Assembly (NCBI RefSeq): GCF_046127645.1
Contig: NZ_CP175919.1
Source of the DNA: Clostridium_F caseinilyticum
GTDB lineage: Bacteria; Bacillota; Clostridia; Clostridiales; Clostridiaceae
DNA length: 64,000 nucleotides
Direction: 5' to 3' (one strand)
Every line of letters starts with the position of its first letter. The first letter of the stretch is position 1. This document shows, piece after piece, positions 1 to 9,610 of this stretch. A program made the translations under genes and the position numbers. The notes beneath the pieces are model-generated. The model was not told the origin of the DNA and ran no database searches. It saw nothing but the letters and a program-made list of their open reading frames with translations.

Positions 1-2
1 AA

Positions 3-221
3 AAATATGTAAAGAAAGCCGGATTAGATGAAGAAAAATATTCTCCTCATAAATTAAGACATACGGCAGCTACATTAATGTACAAGCATGGAGGCGTGGA
101 TATAAGAAGCCTACAAATGATATTAGGCCATGAAAACATATCTACAACTCAAATTTATACTCATGTAGATAGCGATAGATTAAGAGAAGCAGTTAAATCT
201 AATCCTCTAAGTGATGGATAA
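3..221 (+). CDS. Tyrosine recombinase/integrase, C-terminal fragment (cut by window edge)
   Basis: The open frame enters from outside the window and ends at a TAA, leaving 72 residues of a phage-type integrase catalytic domain. Visible active-site elements are HKLRHTAAT (catalytic His and Arg), LGHENISTT (the second His) and the nucleophile Tyr in IYTHV. Enzymes of this family cut and rejoin DNA at specific sites (XerC/XerD-like or element integrases). The N-terminal half is missing, so a chromosomal Xer-type protein cannot be told from an element integrase. A strong hairpin follows at once. The family is clear; the exact role is not. Confidence 0.85.
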   Translation, partial: KYVKKAGLDEEKYSPHKLRHTAATLMYKHGGVDIRSLQMILGHENISTTQIYTHVDSDRLREAVKSNPLSDG

Positions 222-233
222 ACATTGAAAAAT

Positions 234-281
234 AAAATGAAAATGACTATCAAATAATATTTTGATAGTCATTTTCATTTT
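234..281. terminator. Bidirectional hairpin terminator
   Basis: A perfect 21-bp inverted repeat (234-254 and 261-281) with a 6-nt loop, A-rich on one side and T-rich on the other. It can end the recombinase transcript on the plus strand and the Cys-rich gene (385-858) on the minus strand. Confidence 0.8.
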
Positions 282-384
282 ATATTACATAACATAGTTG
301 ATAAATTTCTTTAACAGCTTATATATCCTATATAAGTATAAAACATTTGCATATAAAGTTATAATATGTTTTATTGCTAAATTA

Positions 385-858
385 TTATTTATTTTCTTTT
401 ATTTTTATAAGTCCAGGAAATTCTTCATAAGCTACTTTTTTTAATCTAGATTCATCTTCCATAAGCTCACTTAATCCATCTATATCTTCTATATAATTTA
501 TTTGTACCCCTTCTACATTTTCTATAGCGTATAACCCCTGCTCTTTGAAGTCTTCGTCATAATCTTTTAGTAATTCTGCATCTTGTTGAGATTCATTTTC
601 TAAATCTTCCTCAAATTTTTTTGAAAATTCTAAATCCTTTTCATCTTCTTTTAGTACTTTTTTTAAATCTTCTTTATTTACGAAGTTTTTATCCTCTTTT
701 ATTTCATCAATTTTTATAGCTTGAGTATCTATGCCTTCTCTTTGTAAACACTCTCCACAATTATCACATTTTTTATCTGGAGTTAAATCACAAACTTCGC
801 ATTCACCACAATCAGCACATTTTTTAGTATAATCAAAAATACAAGTTTCTCTGTTCAT
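385..858 (-). CDS. Cys-rich N-terminus, acidic C-terminus; conserved hypothetical protein
   Basis: A 157-residue protein of unknown function. The first 37 residues hold eight cysteines (6, 14, 17, 20, 23, 31, 34, 37), including two copies of a C-x2-C-G-E-C pattern (CADCGEC and CDNCGEC), which suggests binding of zinc or an iron-sulfur cluster. The rest is very rich in Glu, Asp and Lys with predicted helices, and ends in a hydrophobic-basic stretch (EEFPGLIKIKENK). There is no signal peptide or membrane segment. It is divergent from lexA across a 290-bp intergenic region. The ribosome binding site is weak (AAAGGTAG). No function is assigned; metal binding is inferred only from cysteine spacing. 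Confidence 0.75.
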   Translation of the reverse strand: MNRETCIFDYTKKCADCGECEVCDLTPDKKCDNCGECLQREGIDTQAIKIDEIKEDKNFVNKEDLKKVLKEDEKDLEFSKKFEEDLENESQQDAELLKDYDEDFKEQGLYAIENVEGVQINYIEDIDGLSELMEDESRLKKVAYEEFPGLIKIKENK

Positions 859-1083
859 ATATACACTCTACCTTTCTTTATGGTATCTTATTACAAGCAA
901 ATTATAAGTTTATTATATGTTAAGTATTATATACTTAAAAGTTATTACTTCCTATTAAGAGATTTATTATAAGTTATTTATACTCTCCATAAAAATACCC
1001 TTACTATTATAACAAAAATATAGATTATATGCATTATAAAAACCTTTTATAATGTGATAAGTTGTAGTACTTTATAATTATTT

Positions 1084-1121
1084 GAACATTAGTTTGCAGC
1101 TTTCCATTTTTATGGTATAAT
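1084..1121 (+). promoter_or_regulatory. lexA promoter with SOS box (LexA operator)
   Basis: GAAC-ATTA-GTTT at 1084-1095 fits the Gram-positive LexA operator form GAAC-N4-GTTY. It overlaps the putative -35 (TTGCAG, 1094-1099), which stands 16 bp before a perfect -10 TATAAT (1116-1121). Overlap of operator and -35 implies autorepression, as is usual for lexA. Confidence 0.75.
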
Positions 1122-1152
1122 TTAATTATTATTTAAGTAATGAGGTGTGATT

Positions 1153-1758
1153 ATGAATAAAAGCCGAATTGACAAACAAAATGAAGTTTATAATTTTATA
1201 AAACTACAAATTAAAGAAAAAGGTTACCCTCCTTCTGTAAGAGAAATTTGCAAAGCTGTAGGCTTAAGTTCTACTTCATCAGTGCATTTTCATCTTAAAA
1301 GATTAGAAAAAGAAGGTTTAATAAAAAGAGATAGCAGTAAAACTAGAGCCATAGAAATTGTTGATCCTACCTCAAAAAAAGAAGTTATAAATGTTCCTAT
1401 TGTAGGAACTATAACTGCAGGCAATCCTATTTTGGCTATAGAGAATATAGAAGATGTATTTCCACTACCTATTGACTATGTCAAAAATACAAAAGATTTA
1501 TTTATGCTAAAGGTATCTGGAGAAAGTATGATAGAAGCTGGTATACTAGATGGTGATTTAGCTATTATCGAAAAAACTGATTCTGCTAATAATGGAGATA
1601 TTGTAGTTGCTCTAATAGACAACGAAGCTACTTTAAAAAGATTTTTTAAAGAAAGCTCTTATATAAGACTTCAACCTGAAAATAAAAGTATGGAACCTAT
1701 AATTTTAGAAGATTGTAAAGTTCTTGGAATATTAGTAGGAATATATAGAAAGTATTAA
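1153..1758 (+). CDS. lexA: LexA repressor (SOS response)
   Basis: This 201-residue transcriptional repressor of the SOS regulon undergoes RecA-stimulated self-cleavage after DNA damage. The N-terminal winged helix (about 1-65) contains the PPSVREICKAVGLSSTSSV recognition region. The cleavage site is Ala89-Gly90 (TITAGNP). The catalytic dyad is Ser125 (SGESM) and Lys162 (ATLKRFF). Length is normal for the family. An in-frame GTG at 1147 falls inside the ribosome binding site GAGGTG, so ATG at 1153, 5 nt downstream, is preferred. An SOS box overlaps the promoter, and a hairpin follows the gene. Confidence 0.97.
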   Translation: MNKSRIDKQNEVYNFIKLQIKEKGYPPSVREICKAVGLSSTSSVHFHLKRLEKEGLIKRDSSKTRAIEIVDPTSKKEVINVPIVGTITAGNPILAIENIEDVFPLPIDYVKNTKDLFMLKVSGESMIEAGILDGDLAIIEKTDSANNGDIVVALIDNEATLKRFFKESSYIRLQPENKSMEPIILEDCKVLGILVGIYRKY

Positions 1759-1806
1759 TAACATTGTTATTGGATGAATAAATTACTTTTTAAAATATCA
1801 TTGATG

Positions 1807-1857
1807 AAAATAATTCCCAGAGGCATTTAATTAATACTTCTAGGAATTATTTTTATA
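1807..1857 (+). terminator. lexA terminator
   Basis: AAAATAATTCC (1807-1817) pairs with GGAATTATTTT (1843-1853). The stem continues inward with one mismatch and one G-T pair, and is followed by a T-rich tract. Confidence 0.7.
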
Positions 1858-1957
1858 TTAATTAAGATAGCTCACTATTATTAAAATTAACTTAAATTAA
1901 GATCAAGAGTTAATTTATATTAATACTAATATAAATTAGGATTTAAAGATAAGTTTA

Positions 1958-3241
1958 TTATTCTAATATTTTTGATAAAGAAATTAGAATACCTATTTTA
2001 GCATGATCAAAAGTAAGTCCACCTTGTAAATATGCTATGAATGGATCTCTTATAGGCGCATCTGCAGATAATTCTATAGAAGATCCTTGAATAAATGCTC
2101 CAGCTGCCATAATTACTTGATCGTTATATCCTGGCATATCCCAAGGTTCACAAGAAACAAAGGAATCTACAGGAGAACCTTGTTGTATTCCCTTACAAAA
2201 ATTTATAAGTTTTTCTTTATCGTTAAATTTTATAGCTTGAATTATATCACTTCTAGCATCATTGTATTTTGGAAGTACATCAAAACCAGCTAATTCCATT
2301 ATTCTTGAACAAAATACAGCTCCTTTAACCGCTTCCATAGATATATGTGGTGCTAAGAATAATCCTTGATACATTTGTCTGACTACTCCAAATGTAGAAC
2401 CACACTCTCCCCCTATTCCGGGAGTAGTTAATCTATAAGCAGCTTGAGTTACATATTTTTCCCTGCCAGCTATATATCCACCAGTAGGTGCTATTCCACC
2501 ACCTATATTTTTTATTAAAGATCCTGCTACTAAATCTGCACCTACATCTGTTGGCTCTTTAGTGTCTATAAATTCACCATAGCAGTTATCTACAAAGCAT
2601 ATAATATCTTTTTTTATAGATCTTACAAAAGATATTAGCTTTTCTATTTCAGATATGAGAAGAGCTTTTCTCCATCCATAACCTGTAGAACGTTGAATAT
2701 GTATAAGTTTTATTGAAGGATCATCTTTTAATATATTTTCTATTTCTTTATAGTTTAAAGAGTTGTCTTCTTTTAAATCAACTTGTTTATATTTAACTCC
2801 AAAATCCTTTAAAGAACCTATGTTCTCTTCCCCTTCTATACCTATTATATTATGTAATGTATCATAGGGCTTTCCACATACAGATAACATAGTATCCCCT
2901 GGTCTTAAATTACCAAATAAAGCAGCTCCAATAGCATGTGTACCATTTACAAAATGAGGTCTTACTAAAGCACTTTCTGTGTTAAATATTCTAGCATAAA
3001 CTTTATCTAAAGTATCTCTTCCAATATCCCCATATCCATAACCTGTTGAATTTGTGAAATGAGATTCACTAACTCTTTCTTCTTGCAAAGCATTTAAAAC
3101 TTTTATTTGATTAAATTCTCTTATTTCATCATATTTTTGAAACTCGCCTTTAATATCTTCTATGGTTTTTTCGTATAAATTTAAAACTTTAGGATTTATA
3201 TTGTATATGTTTTTCAAAGTATCTTTTGTTATATGTAGCAT
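1958..3241 (-). CDS. Methionine gamma-lyase family PLP enzyme (YnbB / 'aluminum resistance' family)
   Basis: A fold-type I, pyridoxal-phosphate-dependent protein of the Cys/Met metabolism group (Bacillus YnbB-like). Recognisable features are RPHFVNGTHAIG near the cofactor site, the aspartate region ICFVDNCYGEF, and the likely Schiff-base lysine in GSLIKNIGGG. Members are often called methionine gamma-lyase or aluminum resistance protein, but the physiological substrate is not settled. It sits downstream of hfq, the conserved Firmicute order, but a terminator separates them. An upstream ATG at 3253 directly abuts the GAGGAGG ribosome binding site with no spacer, so I start at the ATG 12 nt later; the longer 431-residue form cannot be excluded. 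Confidence 0.85.
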   Translation of the reverse strand: MLHITKDTLKNIYNINPKVLNLYEKTIEDIKGEFQKYDEIREFNQIKVLNALQEERVSESHFTNSTGYGYGDIGRDTLDKVYARIFNTESALVRPHFVNGTHAIGAALFGNLRPGDTMLSVCGKPYDTLHNIIGIEGEENIGSLKDFGVKYKQVDLKEDNSLNYKEIENILKDDPSIKLIHIQRSTGYGWRKALLISEIEKLISFVRSIKKDIICFVDNCYGEFIDTKEPTDVGADLVAGSLIKNIGGGIAPTGGYIAGREKYVTQAAYRLTTPGIGGECGSTFGVVRQMYQGLFLAPHISMEAVKGAVFCSRIMELAGFDVLPKYNDARSDIIQAIKFNDKEKLINFCKGIQQGSPVDSFVSCEPWDMPGYNDQVIMAAGAFIQGSSIELSADAPIRDPFIAYLQGGLTFDHAKIGILISLSKILE

Positions 3242-3320
3242 TTTTGTTTCCATCCTCCTCTATATGTAAGAAAAATAATAAGTATGTATTATTAGCTAAC
3301 ATTGTATATATTAACATATT

Positions 3321-3351
3321 AAAAAAGAATAGGCAATTTAACCTATTCTTT
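3321..3351 (-). terminator. hfq terminator
   Basis: On the minus strand AAAGAATAGG and CCTATTCTTT form a 10-bp stem with an 8-nt loop, followed by six T. The stem includes the hfq stop codon and separates hfq from the PLP-lyase gene. Confidence 0.8.
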
Positions 3352-3600
3352 ATCTTTATAATCATCCCCGTTAGGATTTTGAACGAATAACAGTGCTTTA
3401 GCTGGATTGATTGTAGAGATAGCATGTTTGTATATCATCATTTGTTTACCATCTGAGTCTAATATTACTGTAAAGTTATCAAAGCCTTTAACAAAGCCTT
3501 TTAATTGAAAGCCATTTGTTAAATATACGGTAACAGGAATTCTATTTTTTCTAGCACCATTTAAAAATATATCTTGTAGATTATTAACAACTTTAGTCAT
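3343..3600 (-). CDS. hfq: RNA chaperone Hfq
   Basis: An 85-residue Sm-like protein that forms hexameric rings and promotes pairing of small RNAs with mRNAs. The Sm1 region (PVTVYLTNGFQLKGFVKGFDN) and the Sm2 signature YKHAIST are both present. A short acidic tail (NGDDYKDKE) follows the core. Its place just after miaA is the conserved bacterial order. The gene ends in its own hairpin terminator, and a 60-bp spacer separates it from miaA upstream. Confidence 0.97.
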   Translation of the reverse strand: MTKVVNNLQDIFLNGARKNRIPVTVYLTNGFQLKGFVKGFDNFTVILDSDGKQMMIYKHAISTINPAKALLFVQNPNGDDYKDKE

Positions 3601-3687
3601 ATAACCTTTCCCTCCTAAAAAAAATTACAAATAATTAGAAACTTATTTTTATATAATTCTATAAATAAATTAAAAATCCTTTTAATT

Positions 3688-4623
3688 TTATTTATATTTT
3701 ACCATTTTTATAATTTTATCTACTATTTCCTCTTCAGAACTATATTTATCTTTATCTATCCATATAGATCTTTTATCTTTTCTAAACCAAGTAAGTTGTC
3801 TTTTAGCATAATTTCTGCTTCCTTTTTTTATTAAATAAATAGCTTCATCTAGTGAAATATCTCCATTTAGATAAAAAAGTATTTCTTTATATCCTATACC
3901 TTTCATAGATTGCATATCTGGAGTGTATCCTATAGATTCTAATTTCTTTACTTCTTCTATTAAGCCTTTATCTATCATTATATCCACTCTTTTGTTAATT
4001 CTATCATAGAGTATTTCTCTATCCATATTTAAAACAAAGTAATCTATATTATAAGGAATATCATATAATTTTTTTTCATTTTCTTTTGTATACTCACTTA
4101 TGGATTTACCTGTAATTTTATAAACTTCTAAGGCTCTGATTACTCTTTTTAAGTCATTAGGATATAATTTTTCATAGGATTCCTTATCGATATCCTTTAA
4201 TAATCCATGAACGTATTCATTACCCTTATCATTTGCTAACTTAGTAAGATAATTTCTATAATTTTCGTCCCTATCTGCATCTGTAAAATCATAATTGTAA
4301 ATTAATGAATTAATATATAAACCTGTACCACCTGTTATTATAGGAAGCTTCCCCCTACTCCATATATCTTTAATGGATTTTTCTGCTAATGCCTTAAAGG
4401 AGGCTACGTTAAATTCTTCATGAGGTTCTACTACGTCCATAAGATGGTGAGGTATCCCTTTCATTTCTTCTTTGGTTATTTTAGCAGAACCTATATCCAT
4501 ATATTTATAAATTTGCATAGAATCCGCAGATATTATTTCTCCGTTTAGTTTTTCTGCAAGCTTTATAGAAATGTCTGTTTTCCCTACGGCTGTAGGACCT
4601 GTAATTATTAATAAGTCTATCAT
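3688..4623 (-). CDS. miaA: tRNA dimethylallyltransferase MiaA
   Basis: MiaA transfers a dimethylallyl group to N6 of A37 in tRNAs that read UNN codons, making i6A. MiaB, encoded in the same cluster, then methylthiolates it. The P-loop GPTAVGKT is at the N-terminus, followed by the SADSMQIYKYMDIGSAK substrate region and GGTGLYI. Length (311) is typical. The upstream ATG at 4632 lies directly against the AAAGGGG ribosome binding site, so the next in-frame ATG (4623) with a 9-nt spacer is preferred. It follows the mutL stop closely and is probably cotranscribed with it. Confidence 0.96.
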   Translation of the reverse strand: MIDLLIITGPTAVGKTDISIKLAEKLNGEIISADSMQIYKYMDIGSAKITKEEMKGIPHHLMDVVEPHEEFNVASFKALAEKSIKDIWSRGKLPIITGGTGLYINSLIYNYDFTDADRDENYRNYLTKLANDKGNEYVHGLLKDIDKESYEKLYPNDLKRVIRALEVYKITGKSISEYTKENEKKLYDIPYNIDYFVLNMDREILYDRINKRVDIMIDKGLIEEVKKLESIGYTPDMQSMKGIGYKEILFYLNGDISLDEAIYLIKKGSRNYAKRQLTWFRKDKRSIWIDKDKYSSEEEIVDKIIKMVKYK

Positions 4624-4637
4624 TTTACCCATCCCCT

Positions 4638-6638
4638 TTACTGTATTCTTTTAAATTTTTTTTCTAAATCTTTTAGTGTAAATTTAATCATAGTAGGTCT
4701 TCCATGGGGACAAGTATATGGATTATCTAACATAAGCATATCTTCTATTAGTTTTTTTATTTCCTCTTCTTTTAAATTGTTATTAGCTTTAACTGCGGCT
4801 TTACAAGCCAATGTAGAAATGGCATTATATTTTATTGTAGATGTTTCTTTAGATTTCATATTTTTTAAATTATAAAGTATATCCATAAAGAGATCTTCTA
4901 CATTAGGTTTACCTAAAATTAAAGGTACTTCTTTTATATTTATAGTATATTCTCCAAAAGCTTCTACTGAAAAACCTGAGCTGTTAAAAATATCTTTGTT
5001 ATCTTCATATACATTAAATTCATCTTCTGAAAGTTCTATGACTACAGGAGATAATAAGATTTGACTTAAAACATATCCTTTTTCTATTTCTGATTTAAAT
5101 TTTTCAAATAGTACTTTTTCATGAGCTGCATGCTGATCTATTATATAAAGTTCTTTATCTTTTTCTATTAATATATATGTATTATTGAACTGTCCTATAA
5201 TTTTCATATCTATATAAAAATTATTAGGTTTATTTTCTTTAATACTTATAGATGGGGATGATATATCTTTATTGTTTGAATATAAGGTATCTAAATTTTT
5301 GTTATCTTCTTTTAAAAGATCTTCTTCTTTATTTATTATAGTTAAATCTCCAATATTATCTTTGTGTAATTCATTACTCTCTTTATAAATATAAGAATTA
5401 TCACGGATTTGAAGTACATTTTCCTTCTCAATATTTTCACTTTGAGTAAGTTTGGAATTATTGTCTTCGATTAAATTATTAATTGAACTATCTATATTAT
5501 TACCAGAAATATGAATTTTATTATTGTTATTTAGATCTATTGGTATTTGTACTTCTTCTTTTTCTGGTTTTATGGTCTCACCTATAGATTTTTCAGAATG
5601 ATATATATTAACATCCTCTTTATTAAAGAAATTTGTAAAAGATTCTTTTAATTCTCCTTTTATAGCTTCATGAATTGTATCAAATATAGATTTAAACATA
5701 GCTCTTTCATCTTTAAATTTAACTTCTGATTTAGTAGGATGTACATTCACATCAATATATTCTGGAAAAATATCTATAAATAATACAAAGAAAGGGTAGC
5801 TATTTACTGTTAAAAAAGATTTAAAAGCATTTTCTACTGCAGCAGTTATAAATTTACTTTTAACATATCGTTTATTTACAAATATGCTTTGGTTTGTTCT
5901 GCTTTTACGACTTATTTCAGGTTTTCCTATAAATCCATATACAGATATTATATCTGTATGATTTTCAAAGTTTATAATATTTTCACTGATTGTCTTATTG
6001 TATACACATCGTATAGAATCTTTTAAATTTGAAGTACCATAACTTTTTATACTTTGTTTCCCTTTACTTATTAAATTAAAAGATATATCTGGATGAGCTA
6101 ATATGAACCTATTTACTATATCTGATATAGCCGTACTATCACTTCTTGTACTTTTTAAAAATTTAAGTCTTGCTGGTACATTATAAAACAAATCAAAAAC
6201 TTCTATAGTAGTGCCCACATTGCAACCTGTATCTTTTACGTATTCTATTTTACCACCTTCTATATATATTTCTTTTCCAAAATTGTAAGAAGCCACTCTG
6301 CTTTTAAGTTTAGTTTTTGATACGGAGGAAATGCTAGCTAATGCTTCCCCTCTAAATCCCATAGTATTTATTTTATATATATCCTCTATTGAATTTATTT
6401 TGCTTGTAGCATGAGGTAAAAAAGCATTTTTTATATCAATAGGATAAATGCCTTCTCCATCGTCTATTATTTTTATAAGATTTTGGCCCCCATCCTCTAT
6501 TTCTATGGTTATATTTTTTGCACCAGCATCTATACTATTTTCTACTAATTCTTTTACTACGGAAAAAGGACGTTCTATAACTTCTCCAGCAGCTATTTTA
6601 TTTGTAGTTTCTAAATCTAATAAATTTATTTTTCTCAT
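4638..6638 (-). CDS. mutL: DNA mismatch repair protein MutL (endonuclease type)
   Basis: A 666-residue GHKL ATPase that links MutS mismatch recognition to strand incision. The N-terminal ATPase shows VVKELVENSIDAGA, DDGEGI and GFRGEALASISSV. An Asn/Asp/Lys-rich linker spans about residues 340-470. The C-terminal domain carries the metal-dependent nicking motif DQHAAHEKVLFE, with ACKAAVKA and CPHGRPT, so this is the endonuclease form used by bacteria without MutH. It lies between mutS and miaA on the same strand; the miaA ribosome binding site begins at its stop codon. Confidence 0.97.
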   Translation of the reverse strand: MRKINLLDLETTNKIAAGEVIERPFSVVKELVENSIDAGAKNITIEIEDGGQNLIKIIDDGEGIYPIDIKNAFLPHATSKINSIEDIYKINTMGFRGEALASISSVSKTKLKSRVASYNFGKEIYIEGGKIEYVKDTGCNVGTTIEVFDLFYNVPARLKFLKSTRSDSTAISDIVNRFILAHPDISFNLISKGKQSIKSYGTSNLKDSIRCVYNKTISENIINFENHTDIISVYGFIGKPEISRKSRTNQSIFVNKRYVKSKFITAAVENAFKSFLTVNSYPFFVLFIDIFPEYIDVNVHPTKSEVKFKDERAMFKSIFDTIHEAIKGELKESFTNFFNKEDVNIYHSEKSIGETIKPEKEEVQIPIDLNNNNKIHISGNNIDSSINNLIEDNNSKLTQSENIEKENVLQIRDNSYIYKESNELHKDNIGDLTIINKEEDLLKEDNKNLDTLYSNNKDISSPSISIKENKPNNFYIDMKIIGQFNNTYILIEKDKELYIIDQHAAHEKVLFEKFKSEIEKGYVLSQILLSPVVIELSEDEFNVYEDNKDIFNSSGFSVEAFGEYTINIKEVPLILGKPNVEDLFMDILYNLKNMKSKETSTIKYNAISTLACKAAVKANNNLKEEEIKKLIEDMLMLDNPYTCPHGRPTMIKFTLKDLEKKFKRIQ

Positions 6639-6673
6639 TAAATCACCACATAGATTATATTTTGTTATATATA

Positions 6674-6695
6674 TTAGAGTACCACTTATAAGTGG
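6674..6695. repeat. Perfect 22-bp palindrome between mutS and mutL
   Basis: AGTACCACTTATAAGTGGTACT is its own reverse complement. It lies in the 143-bp mutS-mutL gap, about 40 bp before the mutL start. It has no U-run in the mutL direction, so an operator, a processing site or a cruciform is as likely as a terminator. Confidence 0.5.
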
Positions 6696-6781
6696 TACTT
6701 AAGTTAGTAAAAATCATAAAATTTTTTATATATTATTATATATTAATGTATATCTTATTAAGATTCAACAAGATATATTTT

Positions 6782-9580
6782 TTAATCTATATCTTTTGCT
6801 TTCTTTATTATATCATATAATTTATTAAAACCTTCCATTGGAGTCATATTAAGTATATCTATATTTTTAATTTCTTCCATTATTTTATCTTTCTTTATAT
6901 ATTCAAAATTTATTTGAAAAGAATCCATAGCTACTTCATTTTTTATAGACTTTTCATTGCCTTTTTTTAAGTTAACCTGTTTTTGTGTAGAAGCTGAATT
7001 CTCTTTAACAGATTCTGTATCTATAGTATTGTAGTTACTATCCTTAGATGAAATATCATGTTCCATTTCAATTTCAGTATTATTTTTAATAGCTAAAGTA
7101 TTTTTTGATACTTCTATAGAATTATTATTTTTATATTCTTTAAAAATATCAGTATCAGGTGAATTTTCTTCTTGTTCTCCTTCAATGTGTTGTAATATTT
7201 CCTTAGCTCTATCTATTACAGGAGAAGGTAAGCCAGCTAGTTTGGCAACTTCTATACCATAAGATTGATCTGCTCCTCCTCTTATTATTTTTCTTAAAAA
7301 TACTATTTCATTTTCTAGTTCTGATACGGATACAGAATAATTCTTAACACCTTTTATATTATCTTCAAGCTTTGTAAGTTCATGATAATGAGTTGCGAAT
7401 AAAGTTTTGCATCTTAAATTTTTATTATTGCAAATATATTCTATAACGGACCAAGCGATGCTCAAACCATCATAAGTACTAGTTCCTCTTCCTACTTCAT
7501 CTAAAAGTACTAAGCTTTTTGATGTAGCATTTTTTAGTATATTAGAAACTTCCCACATCTCTACCATAAATGTACTTTTACCTGCAGCTAAATCATCTGA
7601 AGCGCCTATTCTTGTAAATATCTTATCACATATGGAAATATTAGCAGATTTAGCAGGAACAAAGCTGCCTATTTGAGCCATGATTGTAATTAGAGCTACC
7701 TGTCTCATATAAGTAGACTTTCCTGCCATATTAGGGCCAGTTATTAATATAAGTTGGTTTTCTTTTGTATCTATTAAACTGTCATTAGATATAAATTCAC
7801 CTTTAGGTATAACTTTCTCTACTACAGGATGTCTTCCTTCTTCTATATGAATTTCATCTTTAGCATTTATGTTAGGTTTTATATAATTATTTTCTAAAGC
7901 TACAGTAGCCAGTGAGCATAAGCAATCTATATCAGATATTATTCTTGCAGTCTTTTGCATTCTATTTATATTTTCTTCTATAAAATCTCTTATTTCAGTA
8001 AAGAGTTTATATTCTATATCTATAAGCTTTTCCTCTGCTCCTAATATTTTCTCTTCCATTTCTTTAAGTTCAGGAGTAATATATCTTTCAGCATTAGCTA
8101 AAGTTTGTTTTCTTATATATCTTCCTTCTGGTACTAAGCTTAAATTTGCTTTTGTAATTTCTATAAAATAACCGAATACTTTATTATAGCTAACCTTTAA
8201 TGATCTTATACCTGTTTCTTCTTTTTCCTTTTGTTCTAGAGAAGCTATCCATTTTTTACCGTTACTTTTTGCCTCTCTTAGCGAGTCTACATCTTCATTA
8301 AATCCTTCCTTTATTATATTACCTTCTTTTACAGATAAGGATGGATTATCCAATAAAGCTTTATCTAGCAGTTTATGAATATCTTCTAAAGTATCTATAT
8401 TTTGTTCCATGTTTAAAAATAAATCACCTTTAAAATTTGATAAGTATTTTTTTATGTGAGGAACTTTACCTATTGAGCATTTTAAAGATATAAGTTCTTT
8501 TGCATTAACACTTTTAGAAGCTACCTTTCCTACTATACGCTCTATATCATATATAGACTTTAGATCTTCTTTTAAATCTTCTTGTAGGGATATATTGTTT
8601 AATAACTCTTCTACAGCATTTAGTCTGTTTTCTATAGCAGTTTTATTTATAAGTGGTTGCTCTATCCATTTTCTTAATTGCCTTCCACCCATAGCAGTAT
8701 TGGTTTTATCCAATACCCATAAAAGAGATCCTTTCTTAGTTTTTTCTCTCAAATTTTCTGTTATTTCTAAATTTCTTCTTGAATTTATATCTATGGTCAA
8801 ATAATCTACTATATTGTAATAGTCTATTTTATTAATATTAGATAATATATTTTTTTGAGTATGAAATATATAATATAAAAGACCGTTAGCAGATTTTTTT
8901 ACTATAGTTTCATATTCATCTTCTTTAAAATTACTAAATTGATTTTTTAAATTACTATCTATATTATAACTAAAATTTTCTTCTTTTATTTTACTTATAG
9001 AGATATTAGGAAATCTTTCTTTTATAACATGGATAAATTCTTCCTTTGTATTTTCATCCAAAACTATTTCACGAGGAGCAAATTTTGATATCTCATCTAA
9101 TACTATAGCATCTTTAAAATTACTATGAGTTGAGTTGAATTCACCTGTAGATATATCTGCAAAGCTCATAGAACACATATTATCTTCTAAACAAAAACTC
9201 ATTATATAATTATTTTTATTTTCTTCTAAAAATGAAGAATCGGTATAGGTTCCTGGTGTAATTATTTTTATGATTCCTCTTTTTACTATACCTTTTGCAG
9301 TTGAAGGATCTTCTAATTGTTCACAAATAGCTATTTTATAACCTGCAGTTACTAATCTACCTATATATGTATTTGCAGCATGATATGGAATACCGCACAT
9401 AGGAGCTCTTTCTTCTAGACCGCAATCTCTTCCTGTTAATACTAGTTCTAATTCTTTTGAGGCAATTTTAGCATCCTCAAAAAACATTTCATAAAAATCT
9501 CCTAATCTAAAGAACAATATACAATCTTTGCAGCTTTCTTTTACCTCTAAATATTGTCTCATCATTGGAGTTAATCCCAT
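6782..9580 (-). CDS. mutS: DNA mismatch repair protein MutS
   Basis: A mismatch-recognising ATPase. The N-terminal mismatch-binding motif is GDFYEMF, where the Phe stacks on the mispair. The Walker A motif is GPNMAGKSTYM, followed by LLDEVGRGTSTYDGLSIAW and ATHYHELTKL. At 932 residues it is longer than the usual ~850-900 because of a low-complexity Asn/Ser/Glu-rich linker between the ATPase and the last ~40 residues, a conserved C-terminal helical segment ending MTPMEGFNKLYDIIKKAK. The ribosome binding site AAGGAGG is well placed. It is first in the mutS-mutL-miaA-hfq run, after a terminator that follows miaB. Confidence 0.97.
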   Translation of the reverse strand: MGLTPMMRQYLEVKESCKDCILFFRLGDFYEMFFEDAKIASKELELVLTGRDCGLEERAPMCGIPYHAANTYIGRLVTAGYKIAICEQLEDPSTAKGIVKRGIIKIITPGTYTDSSFLEENKNNYIMSFCLEDNMCSMSFADISTGEFNSTHSNFKDAIVLDEISKFAPREIVLDENTKEEFIHVIKERFPNISISKIKEENFSYNIDSNLKNQFSNFKEDEYETIVKKSANGLLYYIFHTQKNILSNINKIDYYNIVDYLTIDINSRRNLEITENLREKTKKGSLLWVLDKTNTAMGGRQLRKWIEQPLINKTAIENRLNAVEELLNNISLQEDLKEDLKSIYDIERIVGKVASKSVNAKELISLKCSIGKVPHIKKYLSNFKGDLFLNMEQNIDTLEDIHKLLDKALLDNPSLSVKEGNIIKEGFNEDVDSLREAKSNGKKWIASLEQKEKEETGIRSLKVSYNKVFGYFIEITKANLSLVPEGRYIRKQTLANAERYITPELKEMEEKILGAEEKLIDIEYKLFTEIRDFIEENINRMQKTARIISDIDCLCSLATVALENNYIKPNINAKDEIHIEEGRHPVVEKVIPKGEFISNDSLIDTKENQLILITGPNMAGKSTYMRQVALITIMAQIGSFVPAKSANISICDKIFTRIGASDDLAAGKSTFMVEMWEVSNILKNATSKSLVLLDEVGRGTSTYDGLSIAWSVIEYICNNKNLRCKTLFATHYHELTKLEDNIKGVKNYSVSVSELENEIVFLRKIIRGGADQSYGIEVAKLAGLPSPVIDRAKEILQHIEGEQEENSPDTDIFKEYKNNNSIEVSKNTLAIKNNTEIEMEHDISSKDSNYNTIDTESVKENSASTQKQVNLKKGNEKSIKNEVAMDSFQINFEYIKKDKIMEEIKNIDILNMTPMEGFNKLYDIIKKAKDID

Positions 9581-9610
9581 ATTTTTTCCTCCTTAAAATA
9601 TTTCTTTTAA

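Noticed and set aside
3189..3425. 78-aa minus-strand ORF spanning the hfq terminator
   Set aside because: It overlaps the ends of two clear genes and a terminator, lacks a binding site, and has no sensible product.
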